Shown one piece after another: positions 45,199 to 52,690 of a DNA stretch of 64,000 bases (within the stretch, counting starts at the first letter, position 1; the number at the start of each line of letters is the position of its first letter). A program made the position numbers and the translations under genes. The stretch is from the NCBI RefSeq assembly GCF_002159975.1, contig NZ_NFJR01000004.1, positions 124,001-188,000 of the forward strand, read 5' to 3'. The notes beneath the pieces are model-generated. The model made no database searches and was not told the origin of the DNA. It saw nothing but the letters and a program-made list of their open reading frames with translations. This DNA comes from Barnesiella sp. An22. GTDB taxonomy: Bacteria; Bacteroidota; Bacteroidia; Bacteroidales; Barnesiellaceae.

Positions 45199-45390
45199 GA
45201 CGGTGTAAATTTAAGTGTTTATCGTCGGGTGAACAAACTTTTCTCCTGGTCGTGTAGTTGGAAACGGCACAGACGTCTCTCGCCCGATGCCGGAACCTGC
45301 GCCGGTTACGGGGGTGTCTTGTTGTCAAGATGCAGTCTCGTTGTTTTGCAAATCAAGTCAACACTAAAAATGTGGTTATCGGGTTTGTTC

Positions 45391-45783
45391 TTATATTCTT
45401 ATGATGGCCACGCCTGCTATCATGAGTGCCACGCCGGCAAGCTGGAGGTACGAAATCTGTTTCTGTACCGATCCCATCCAACCGTATTTTTCCATCAGAA
45501 GGCTAAGTAGCATCTGCCCGAGCAGCAGGGCCATGAAAAATGCGCCTGCTCCAATCTGTGGTATCAGCCATGAATTGCCAAACACGGCGATGGCACCGCA
45601 TATACCGCCCAGCCACATCCACCACGGATTCTCTTTTTTGAAGGCCATGCGCATACGGCCCAGTTTGCCGCTCCCGATGCAGAAGACCGCAATCACAGTG
45701 GTTGCGATGAAAAACGACAGGGTGGATGCCTGTACTGCCGATTTTTGCGGCTCATTTGAGTCTCCTCTTTGGTGCCCTCCCAA
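45391..45783 (-). pseudogene. Truncated small DMT transporter (DUF606/YdcZ-like)
   Basis: The product contains three to four membrane helices of a DUF606-type exporter: V-Q-A-S-T-L-S-F-F-I-A-T-T-V, P-W-W-M-W-L-G-G-I-C-G-A, G-A-G-A-F-F-M-A-L-L-L-G-Q-M-L-L-S-L-L, and L-A-G-V-A-L-M-I-A-G-V. The first helix that normally precedes Q-A-S is missing. Upstream the frame continues without a good start (only TTG at 45783) to a TAG near 45837 and reads hydrophilic sequence. A 5' deletion is the simplest explanation; a short functional form started at a non-ATG codon cannot be excluded. Confidence 0.5.
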
Positions 45784-45862
45784 GAGGGCATATAGGCCCG
45801 TCGAGGGAGTAGCAAAAGGGGAATCGGCTGATGGCTATCTTGTTTTATTCCCGTACCGATAA

Positions 45863-46002
45863 AGCGGGGGTGCGACCCCGTGTGGAGTGCGCACCCCGCT
45901 GTTGACTCGAACGAGGGCCCCCGGTAGAATGGGGGGCGTAAACAGGTAGGATAAGTGTAACATCCTCGAGTTCGAGTCGAGGTCCCCTCTGGACTCTTTT
46001 TT
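45863..46002. other. Structured non-coding region with competing hairpins
   Basis: Several strong pairings lie here. AGCGGGG-(G)-TGCG (45863-45874) pairs with CGCA-CCCCGCT (45890-45900), GCCCCC (45917-45922) with GGGGGC (45932-45937), and AGGAT (45948-45952) with ATCCT (45962-45966). CCTCGA (45964-45969) pairs with TCGAGG (45977-45982). GACTCGAAC (45904-45912) could instead pair with GTTCGAGTC (45970-45978). GAG-TCC (45979-45985) pairs with GGA-CTC (45991-45996), followed by six T. No credible gene lies in 45784-46367, apart from a 42-codon minus-strand frame (45835-45963). Confidence 0.5.
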
Positions 46003-46186
46003 ATGAATAGACGTAGCGTGAGTTGTCGCTCGGTCCCCTCTTTTGTTTAGCCTGTGTGCCGTGCCGGTTGTGACCGGGGTGGGCAGGTCGGGCCTGTTTT
46101 CTCAGTCGTTTGTTGATATAGAGGCGTGAGGTGGGTGTTTTCTATCTACCCCCGGCCGATTTTTATTTACCGGAATAGCGAAGGGG

Positions 46187-46219
46187 GGCAAAAGCGCAAA
46201 CGGGGTGGCGCTTTATGCC
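46187..46219. other. Stem-loop in the non-coding region
   Basis: GGCA-AAAGCGC (46187-46197) pairs with GCGCTTT-a-TGCC (46208-46219). It lies 25 bp inside the transcript predicted from the minus-strand promoter at 46244-46274. No T-run follows on the minus strand. Confidence 0.5.
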
Positions 46220-46243
46220 GGGCCGAATCCTGTCGTCGTGACA

Positions 46244-46274
46244 CAAAGATGATAAAAAGATGACCGATGGAAAA
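46244..46274 (-). promoter_or_regulatory. Candidate minus-strand promoter with LytTR-type sites
   Basis: Minus-strand CATCTTTG (46244-46251) differs from TAnnTTTG by one base; at the -33 position there is only TTTT (46271-46274). The nearest direct repeat begins 39 bp beyond the -7 box, exactly as at the lytTR gene promoter. A weak -33 with an upstream operator is what an activator-dependent promoter looks like. Confidence 0.5.
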
Positions 46275-46289
46275 GTCGGTGAAAGGGGA

Positions 46290-46323
46290 GTGTATGAAAT
46301 GGCGGCGGGGGTGTATGAAATGG
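46290..46323 (-). promoter_or_regulatory. Paired direct repeats, candidate LytTR-binding site
   Basis: GTGTATGAAATGG at 46290-46302 and again at 46311-46323, period 21 bp. On the minus strand the unit reads CCATTTCATACAC, close to the VirR box known for a LytTR regulator (CCAGTTnTnCAC, recalled). A 17-bp extension of the first copy (46287-46303) is repeated exactly at 47727-47743, upstream of the lytTR gene. Confidence 0.6.
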
Positions 46324-46367
46324 ACCTTCGCCTGGCATTTGATACAAGGGGTGCGGGGTGGTGCGGA

Positions 46368-47276
46368 TTAGCGTTTGCGCCAGAGGATGTAGCTGGTGTT
46401 GGCGGGCATGCGGTACGACTTGCGGCCGAAGGTGTGGCGCTGCCCTTGGGCATCGGTGCTCCAGCCGTAGGAGAGGCTGCCTACCAGGTAGATGGCGTGG
46501 GTGACGCCGAGGTCCTCGAGGGCTTGGGCGAAGTCGTGGAACGACTCGTTCGAGAGGGTCTCGACGACCATGATTTCGCCGTTGCGGTCGCACAGCGAGC
46601 GGCGTATCGATTTGTTTTTGGGTTCGTTGTCGACCAGTTTGCCGTTGTCGACGAGCGGATATTGGCGGAAGAAGTAGCCGCCGGTCTCGGTGGCTCGCTC
46701 GAAGAGCGGGGAGTTTTCGGCCACGCCTACGGTGATGGTGTCGTGTATGATGGCACAGTAGCCGATTTTGGCTTTGCCCCAGGCCAAGGGTTCGCCCTTG
46801 AGCACGAAGGCGCCCACGATTTTACGGTTGTCGCGACGGATGTCGGCAGCCTGGGCTACGAAGATAATCGACGAATCCCGTTCGTTCAGTGCTCCTACCT
46901 GCAGCGAGGGGATGGCCCCGTGGGGGATATGGATGCGCAGCGGGATGTCGTTGATGGTGGTGTCGATTGTCTGGGTGTAGGGCGTGGCAAGGGTGTCGGG
47001 GCAGGAGCCCAGCCGGTCGACCACCCGGGGCTCGGGCACCGTGGTCGTGGAGGGTTGCTGCTCGAAGTAGGAGATGTTCTCTTCGTCGGTCTCGGGTGCC
47101 TCATTCCCGGGCGAGAGCAGCAGAAGCAGCGCAATGACCACCCCGATGAGGATAACGATGGCAATCACCCAGCGCAACCATCGGCTGTCGTTTTGGGGAC
47201 CGTTGGGGGCCGTGGCTCCCGAGTCACCGATAATCCGTATTTCGTCGTCTCTGATATTGTCTTTGAAGTCTGTCAT
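46368..47276 (-). CDS. Membrane-anchored protein of the LytTR operon, possibly phosphodiester-glycosidase-like
   Basis: A 302-aa protein with a cytoplasmic N-terminus of about 33 residues, one membrane helix (about 34-55, W-V-I-A-I-V-I-L-I-G-V-V) and a periplasmic domain of about 240 residues. The domain has G-Y-F-F-R-Q-Y-P-L-V, C-D-R-N-G-E-I-M-V-V-E-T-L and F-A-Q-A-L-E-D-L-G-V-T-H-A-I-Y-L-V-G. This reminds me of the NAGPA/DUF2233 phosphodiester glycosidase fold, but the match is weak and unproven. It follows the LytTR gene by 3 bp and so is its operon partner; a sensory or effector role is inference. Confidence 0.55.
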   Translation of the reverse strand: MTDFKDNIRDDEIRIIGDSGATAPNGPQNDSRWLRWVIAIVILIGVVIALLLLLSPGNEAPETDEENISYFEQQPSTTTVPEPRVVDRLGSCPDTLATPYTQTIDTTINDIPLRIHIPHGAIPSLQVGALNERDSSIIFVAQAADIRRDNRKIVGAFVLKGEPLAWGKAKIGYCAIIHDTITVGVAENSPLFERATETGGYFFRQYPLVDNGKLVDNEPKNKSIRRSLCDRNGEIMVVETLSNESFHDFAQALEDLGVTHAIYLVGSLSYGWSTDAQGQRHTFGRKSYRMPANTSYILWRKR

Positions 47277-47279
47277 CTT

Positions 47280-47645
47280 TTATTCCCTTTCCGATTCAAC
47301 GAGTTCTTTCAACTGTTTGAGCGCCTCGCGCGAGGGCGTCACCGTATATTTGTTCGAGCTGTTGTCCGACAAGATTAACTGCTGTTTGGGCAGGTTGATG
47401 TAGTAGATATATCTGCGGTTGATAATCAATTGTTTACCTATTCTGATGAAGGCTTTACCCGACGAACTGCCCAGTTGTTCGGCGATGAGTTTCTCGATTT
47501 GCCCCAACTGGTAGGTCACTAATCGGGCCTCCCCGTCGGCCAGAATCAAGGTAGAGTAGTTCCCGTCCGACGAGATATAGATGATGCGGTCTTGTGCGAT
47601 GCGCACCAGATCGGTCGAAGTCGATATGATGAGGTAGTCAGACAT
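47280..47645 (-). CDS. Stand-alone LytTR DNA-binding regulator
   Basis: A 121-aa protein made almost only of a LytTR domain: I-I-Y-I-S-S-D-G-N-Y-S-T-L-I-L near residue 22, F-I-R-I-G-K-Q-L-I-I-N-R-R-Y-I-Y-Y-I in the middle, and Y-T-V-T-P-S-R-E-A-L-K-Q-L near the end. No receiver domain and no histidine kinase gene are present, so it is not a classical two-component regulator; the membrane protein encoded behind it may pass the signal. The ATG at 47645 lies 18 bp behind a good TACATTTG box. Three 21-bp-spaced repeats upstream suggest autoregulation. Confidence 0.85.
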   Translation of the reverse strand: MSDYLIISTSTDLVRIAQDRIIYISSDGNYSTLILADGEARLVTYQLGQIEKLIAEQLGSSSGKAFIRIGKQLIINRRYIYYINLPKQQLILSDNSSNKYTVTPSREALKQLKELVESERE

Positions 47646-47662
47646 CTCTCTTTCGTCGGGAA

Positions 47663-47694
47663 CAAATGTAAAGAAGAAATCTTTTCGAGACAAA
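47663..47694 (-). promoter_or_regulatory. Promoter of the LytTR operon
   Basis: Minus-strand TTTG (47691-47694), 20-bp spacer, TACATTTG (47663-47670), 18 bp before the ATG. Confidence 0.75.
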
Positions 47695-47708
47695 CGAATC
47701 GGCCGCGA

Positions 47709-47763
47709 ATGTATCAACCGCGGTGTGGAGTGTATGAAATGGCCCCTTAAGCGGACGAAATGG
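47709..47763 (-). promoter_or_regulatory. Three 21-bp-spaced direct repeats upstream of the LytTR gene
   Basis: The central copy GTGTATGAAATGG (47730-47742) is perfect. The copies at 47709-47721 (8 of 13 bases) and 47751-47763 (10 of 13) are degenerate, all in the same 21-bp phase. The nearest copy starts 39 bp beyond the -7 box. Confidence 0.6.
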
Positions 47764-47793
47764 CCCGGAGCGGCCGCACTCCTCGATGCCGGG

Positions 47794-48642
47794 CTACTCG
47801 GCGGGGAGTAGCTCTACATCGACATAGAGGGGCAGGTGGTCCGATGCCTGGGTGACGTCGCCCGAGTGGAATCGGGTGGCGATTTGCGAGTCGGTCACCC
47901 GGCAGGGCACGCCGTTGTTCAGTTGCAATACGTAGTCGATGCACATCTTCGGCTCGCGCGACGAGTAAGTATTGCCTTCGACCGAGAGCACAGTCCAGTG
48001 CTGCTTGAGGGTCTGCAGGGTCGGTGAGTCGGGCTGTGCGTTCAGGTCGCCCAGCAGGAATACCGGCTTGTTGCTCTCGCCGTATCGTTCGGTAAAGATT
48101 CGGTTGATGTATTCGGCTTCACGCACCTGGGTCTCGGCCTGCAGGTCGAGGTGGGTAGAGGCTACAATGCAGTCGTCGAGTTCGACTACCGCCACGGTGC
48201 GAGGTTCGCCGCCCGGCGGCAAGGCGATGGTGTAGTGGTGGCCGATGCGGTTGCGGCACACCACCCCGATGCCGTACGATCCACCCCGGTAGGGCATGGC
48301 GGGGGCATAGGCATAGTGCCACTTCATGAGGCGGGCCAGACGGTCTATCTGGAAGATGCCGCCCGTGCGGGAGGTGCAGCTGTCGAGCTCTTGCAAGGCC
48401 ACGGCGTCGGCATCGAGCTCCAGCATCATCCGGGCTATCGAGGCGTAGCTGCCCGAGGTGTATTTGGTGAATGCCCCCACGTTGTAGCTGACGAGCCGGA
48501 TTGTGTTCGGGGCTTTGGGGTAGAGTGCGGTGGCATGAGGTTTACCGGGGTTCGCTTTGTGCACTTCTTGGGCCTGGCCCTGCAGCGGGAGAACGAGCAG
48601 CAGAGCCAGCAGGAAGGCCATCCGTATATCGGTTGTTTTCAT
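47794..48642 (-). CDS. Secreted endonuclease/exonuclease/phosphatase-family protein
   Basis: A 282-aa exported EEP-fold hydrolase. Signal peptide about 1-24 (ending G-Q-A-Q). Catalytic motifs in order: S-Y-N-V-G-A-F, L-Q-E-L-D-S (metal Glu), A-S-T-H-L-D, L-G-D-L-N-A-Q-P-D (Asp/Asn), and A-S-D-H-L-P (His). Members act on phosphodiesters in DNA, inositol phosphates or sphingomyelin; the substrate here is not predictable. It lies 18 bp behind the DUF4886-type gene. Confidence 0.85.
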   Translation of the reverse strand: MKTTDIRMAFLLALLLVLPLQGQAQEVHKANPGKPHATALYPKAPNTIRLVSYNVGAFTKYTSGSYASIARMMLELDADAVALQELDSCTSRTGGIFQIDRLARLMKWHYAYAPAMPYRGGSYGIGVVCRNRIGHHYTIALPPGGEPRTVAVVELDDCIVASTHLDLQAETQVREAEYINRIFTERYGESNKPVFLLGDLNAQPDSPTLQTLKQHWTVLSVEGNTYSSREPKMCIDYVLQLNNGVPCRVTDSQIATRFHSGDVTQASDHLPLYVDVELLPAE

Positions 48643-48660
48643 GGTTGTACGGGTAGGGGG

Positions 48661-49503
48661 TTAATAGTTCGACATGTCGGTGACGGCTGTGGGGCAGAGT
48701 ATGGCGGCGTGGGCGGCGTGCTGGGCAATGGCGGCCTGTTGCTCGGTAACTCCGTCGGGGCGATAGGCGATGCCAATCGACGATTCGCCGAAGAAGGTCT
48801 CGAACCAGGCACAGGCAGCCGTGTAGCGGCCATACTTCAGATTCAGGTGGTAGCCGTCGCGGCAGAGGGTGTCGCCCAGGCTGCTGCTGCGGGCATTCTG
48901 TATGGCGGTGCCGGTGGGGATAACGATGGTTATGTGCTGACGCTTGGCCACCTGGTCGTAGGAGAATACCACGTCGTCGTACATGGCCTGCTGGTTCTTA
49001 CCATAGCGGAAGAATCCCGGGTGTGTCGAGTTCTTGGCGTAGGCCCAGGTCTGCTGCAGGGCATATTGTACGTGGGGGTTGGTCGCATGGGCACGAACGT
49101 AGTCCATGAGTTCGGCCAGGTCGGGGAAGTAGGTGCTGTACTGCCCGGCCAGGGAGCTCACCTGCTGGAATACGATGTAGTCCCACTCCTCGTCTTTTAG
49201 GGCTTCGAGTAGGGTTGTGCCACGTTCTTCGGAGTATTGACCGTCGACATTTTTGCGGTAGCGATAGGCGGGGCGGTCGTGGCGGGCGTTGTCGAGGTGG
49301 CGCTCGATGGAGCATCCGCCTATGTAGGTGTTGGCCACGATGATATGTTTCCCGGCCGAGCGGGCTACCTCGTCGAGGTACTCGATGCCGTCATCGGCAA
49401 AGCTGTTGCCGATGGCCAGTATCTTTACGGTGTCGTTTTGAGCCTGAAGTGCTGCCGACAGGAGCAGGCACAAGGCGAGCAGAAGGGTGTGTTTGGTTTT
49501 CAT
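48661..49503 (-). CDS. Secreted SGNH/DUF4886-type hydrolase
   Basis: A 280-aa exported protein with signal peptide about 1-21 (ending L-Q-A-Q). The SGNH block I is I-G-N-S-F-A-D-D-G with the probable nucleophile Ser, and the late motif D-G-Y-H-L-N supplies Asp/His. This is the DUF4886 pattern common in gut Bacteroidetes, often linked with deacetylation or ester removal on glycans. It is co-directional with the EEP-family gene. Confidence 0.8.
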   Translation of the reverse strand: MKTKHTLLLALCLLLSAALQAQNDTVKILAIGNSFADDGIEYLDEVARSAGKHIIVANTYIGGCSIERHLDNARHDRPAYRYRKNVDGQYSEERGTTLLEALKDEEWDYIVFQQVSSLAGQYSTYFPDLAELMDYVRAHATNPHVQYALQQTWAYAKNSTHPGFFRYGKNQQAMYDDVVFSYDQVAKRQHITIVIPTGTAIQNARSSSLGDTLCRDGYHLNLKYGRYTAACAWFETFFGESSIGIAYRPDGVTEQQAAIAQHAAHAAILCPTAVTDMSNY

Positions 49504-49658
49504 AAGTGATGAATGTGTTTTATTGGATTTCGGGGAGCCAAATTACACAATTTTTTTGTCACGACGATACAAATGGACCCAATTTTTGAACCGAAAAAAG
49601 CGCGGCGTACCGGAGTGAGAGTCGTTGTCTTGCGGGTGCGGGCGAGTGCGATTACGCA

Positions 49659-50183
49659 TTATCCTAGCGTAATCGAATAGCGGCCGTGACGCAGGTCTTT
49701 GATAATCTCGAGGACCAGTTGCAGAATCTGGGGAATGGCTCTCCTGATTTCGGGCGAGAGGTGCATGCCCAGACTATGGCAGTTGCGCACGCTCACGGCC
49801 AGCAGTTCGATTTGCGGAGCCTCACCCAGGAGCAGCATGGCGTCGATCATCTCTTTCAGTCCTATTTCGTGGGCGCTCAGCAGGGGCGGGTAGTCGCGGG
49901 AATATCGGGGAGAGAGTCTTCGTATGGTCCCGACCGGACGGTTGTCGAGGGCTGCATCTACGAGAATGATGCGAGGATAGCTTTGCAACGTCTCCAGCAG
50001 GGCCAGTCCCCCGGTCCCCCCGTCGAGGACATCGACGCCGCGAGGCATCTCCATTTGGCTGAGGGTATGTACGATGTGTATGCCTATCCCCTCGTCGTTG
50101 AGCACGAGGTTTCCTATCCCCAGCACGAGGATAGGTTCGCTGTCGGGGGCCGTTTGGCGGGGCCTATTTTCGTTTCGTTTCAT
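49659..50183 (-). CDS. hyaD: Hydrogenase maturation protease
   Basis: A 174-aa endopeptidase of the HyaD/HybD family. It removes the C-terminal tail of the large subunit once nickel is inserted. G-I-G-N-L-V-L-N-D-E-G-I-G (Glu nickel ligand), L-D-G-G-T-G-G-L and S-A-H-E-I-G-L-K-E are diagnostic. It overlaps the cytochrome gene by 20 bp. A hairpin GATTACGC/GCGTAATC (49650-49657 with 49667-49674) spans its stop codon. Confidence 0.93.
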   Translation of the reverse strand: MKRNENRPRQTAPDSEPILVLGIGNLVLNDEGIGIHIVHTLSQMEMPRGVDVLDGGTGGLALLETLQSYPRIILVDAALDNRPVGTIRRLSPRYSRDYPPLLSAHEIGLKEMIDAMLLLGEAPQIELLAVSVRNCHSLGMHLSPEIRRAIPQILQLVLEIIKDLRHGRYSITLG

Positions 50184-50925
50184 GGCTTATCTCTTCTTTT
50201 TGTCGGTGTATCTGTTGTTGCTGGTTTTGCTCGGTTTCATACTCCTCGGCCAAATCTTCCCGGATGAACTTCCACCCGCCGATAATCGACGAGGCGATGC
50301 CGTTGCGCTCGATGTAGTCGTGGTAGAAGACCAGATAGATGTGTGCTATGGAGAAGAGGATAAAGGCCCACATGGCCAGGTGGTGAATCTGCCGCACGAC
50401 GAAGAATCCGCCGCATAGTTGGAGTATCCACGAGAAGAAGGGCTCCATCACGTTGTTGGTCGATACGCAGAACATGGCCAGACCGGTGACAGTCTGGATG
50501 ATAAACAGCACGAATACCCCGAAGTAGGTAAAGGCGGCCAGGCTGTTGTGTCCGATGTCGTAGAGGGGTTTGGGCGAGAGTAGCAGCACGTCGACCTTGG
50601 TCGTGTCGCGTATGCCCCGCCACTGCTTTCGGGTGAGGGGCAGGTAGTTGTTCCAGCGTGCAAACGAGTTGCCGGCAAAGGCCCAGTAGAGGCGTACGAG
50701 AAAGTTGAGGATAAAGACAAAGGCGGCTACGAAATGGATAAACCGTACCCAGCCAAACCAGTAGTTGGCCTCGGGGGGCGTGGCGTGCTGGATGGCCGGT
50801 GGATTGCCTATGAGGTAACCGGTCACACACAGTACGACAATGGCGACTGCATTGGCCCAGTGGAAGATACGCACGGGTAACTCCCAGACGTATATCTCGC
50901 GTAAGGATTTTCGACGGCTTATCAT
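50164..50925 (-). CDS. hyaC: Ni/Fe-hydrogenase b-type cytochrome subunit
   Basis: A 253-aa inner-membrane cytochrome b that takes electrons from the small subunit to the quinone pool. Four helices with haem-ligand His in V-R-I-F-H-W-A-N, R-F-I-H-F-V-A-A, and H-H-L-A-M-W are visible. The C-terminus is cytoplasmic and Gln-rich (about 20 residues longer than the fold). It overlaps hyaD and follows hyaB by about 27 bp. Confidence 0.93.
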   Translation of the reverse strand: MISRRKSLREIYVWELPVRIFHWANAVAIVVLCVTGYLIGNPPAIQHATPPEANYWFGWVRFIHFVAAFVFILNFLVRLYWAFAGNSFARWNNYLPLTRKQWRGIRDTTKVDVLLLSPKPLYDIGHNSLAAFTYFGVFVLFIIQTVTGLAMFCVSTNNVMEPFFSWILQLCGGFFVVRQIHHLAMWAFILFSIAHIYLVFYHDYIERNGIASSIIGGWKFIREDLAEEYETEQNQQQQIHRQKEEISHETKRK

Positions 50926-50952
50926 AACAGTTTCTTTTTTTTGAGGTTATCG

Positions 50953-52671
50953 TTATATCAGTTCACAGCGGTGTATGTGTTCGCCCCGCTCGTCGTAGAG
51001 ATGTACGGCGCAGGCCATACAAGGGTCGAACGAGTGTATGGTGCGTATGATTTCGAGCGGAGTTTGCGGGTCGGCGACCGGGGTGCCGATGAGCGAAGCC
51101 TCGAAGGCCGACCGTTGGCCGCGAGTATCGCGGGGCGAAGCGTTCCAGGTGGTGGGCACAATCATCTGGTAGTTCGACACTTTGCCATCCTTGATGTTTA
51201 CATAGTGGGCCAGCGAGCCGCGGGGAGCCTCGGTGAGGCCTACGCCCTGTGCCGTCTCGGGCCAGGTGCGGGGTTCCCACTTGACCCCGTTGAACATGCG
51301 GTAGTCGCCGTTCTTGATATTTTGCAGCAGGGCAGTGTAGAAGTCGGTTTGCCAGTCGGCCAGCAGACTGGCTTCGATGGCTCGGGCCAGGGTGCGACCT
51401 GCGGTGGAGTACATGGCTTCGTAGCCGACTCCCAGCTGGTCGAGACATCGGGTGGTGATGGCTCGGTAGGTTTCGTCGCCGCAGGCGTGTGCCACGATGT
51501 TGCGGGCCAGGGGACCTGTCTCCATGGGCATGCCTTTGTAGCGGGGGGTTTTTATCCAGCTGTAAGGCTGGTCGCGATCGAGGTACTGGTAGGGGGGGGT
51601 GGCTCCGGTGTAGTCGAGATGCGTTTCGCCTACCGAGGGGTGCAGGCCCACCTCCTTGCCCTGCGAATAGGAGTACCACGAGTTGTTCACAAACTCGAGC
51701 AGACCGTCCATGGCCCAAGGGTCGAACTCGACAACCCGCGACAGGTCACGGTCGACGACGATACCTCGGGGGCTCTTGTAGGTCGACAATTCGCCGTAGT
51801 GCCCCATGGGGTAGTCGCCGTAGGCGATGTAGTTGTGCAGGCCTCCACCGATGCGGGTCCACTCGGGATAGTAGGAGAGGATGGCCAGCACGTCGGGCAG
51901 GTATACCTGTTGCACGAAGGTCTGAGTGCGTTCGATAATCTGGGCTACGTAGTTGAGCCGCTCCATGTTGAGGGCGTTGGGGTCGTTGATGTTGATGGCA
52001 CAGGCCATACCTCCCACCAGGAAGTTGGGGTGCGGGTTCTTTCCGCCGAAGATAGTCTGTATCTTCACCATCTCCTTTTGCACGTCGAGAGCCTCGAGAT
52101 AGTGAGCCAGAGCCACGAGGTTGACCTCGGGCGGCAGTTTGTAGGCGGGGTGTCCCCAGTAGCCGTTGGAGAAGATGCTGAAGCGGCTTGTCTCGATGAA
52201 CCGCTCGATGCGTTCCTGTATCTCGACAAAGTAACCTATCGAGTTCTTGGGCCAGGGCGAGAGGCTTTGGGCCACCTCGGCCGCTTTGCGGGGATCGGCT
52301 TTCAAGGCCGACATCACATCGACCCAGTCGAGAGCCTGTAACTGGTAGAAGTGGGTCACATGGTCCTGTATGGTTACGGCCGACTGCATGAGGTTGCGCA
52401 CCTGCTCGGCATTGGGGGGCACGACGATGCCGAGGGCATTCTCGACCGCTCGTACCGAACAGAGCGAGTGTATCGAGGTGCATACGCCGCACACGCGCCC
52501 TACATAGGCCCACACGTCGCGGGGGTCGCGGTCTTTGACAATAATCTCGATGCCGCGTATCATGGTGCCCGAGCTGAAGGCGTCGGTGATGACGCCCCCT
52601 TCGATGTCGGCCTCGATGCGCAGGTGGCCTTCGATTCGGGTGATGGGATCTACAACAATTCGTTTGGTCAT
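50953..52671 (-). CDS. hyaB: [NiFe]-hydrogenase large subunit (group 1)
   Basis: A 572-aa catalytic subunit oxidising H2. The four Ni/Fe ligands are in R-V-C-G-V-C-T-S-I-H-S (N-terminal, about 60-70) and D-P-C-M-A-C-A-V-H (C-terminal). The tail after the last Cys (V-H-L-Y-D-E-R-G..., about 15 residues) is the part removed by HyaD. The N-terminus V-D-P-I-T-R-I-E-G-H is typical. It follows hyaA by about 20 bp. Confidence 0.97.
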   Translation of the reverse strand: MTKRIVVDPITRIEGHLRIEADIEGGVITDAFSSGTMIRGIEIIVKDRDPRDVWAYVGRVCGVCTSIHSLCSVRAVENALGIVVPPNAEQVRNLMQSAVTIQDHVTHFYQLQALDWVDVMSALKADPRKAAEVAQSLSPWPKNSIGYFVEIQERIERFIETSRFSIFSNGYWGHPAYKLPPEVNLVALAHYLEALDVQKEMVKIQTIFGGKNPHPNFLVGGMACAININDPNALNMERLNYVAQIIERTQTFVQQVYLPDVLAILSYYPEWTRIGGGLHNYIAYGDYPMGHYGELSTYKSPRGIVVDRDLSRVVEFDPWAMDGLLEFVNNSWYSYSQGKEVGLHPSVGETHLDYTGATPPYQYLDRDQPYSWIKTPRYKGMPMETGPLARNIVAHACGDETYRAITTRCLDQLGVGYEAMYSTAGRTLARAIEASLLADWQTDFYTALLQNIKNGDYRMFNGVKWEPRTWPETAQGVGLTEAPRGSLAHYVNIKDGKVSNYQMIVPTTWNASPRDTRGQRSAFEASLIGTPVADPQTPLEIIRTIHSFDPCMACAVHLYDERGEHIHRCELI

Positions 52672-52690
52672 GGTTCGGTGTTTTTAGCGG

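Noticed and set aside
45904-45990. A complete tRNA gene
   Set aside because: T-arm-like and anticodon-arm-like pieces exist, but the acceptor ends pair over only about five bases and no D-arm or seven-base anticodon loop forms. Kept only as a possible remnant.
46163-46593. Overlapping minus-strand frames rich in Pro/Arg/Ser
   Set aside because: They cross the end of the LytTR partner gene and the repeat operator. Composition is that of out-of-frame GC-rich DNA.
46287-47743. The 17-bp direct repeat as target-site duplication of a mobile element
   Set aside because: No transposase or terminal inverted repeats lie between. The 21-bp phasing and fixed distance to -7 boxes fit an operator better.
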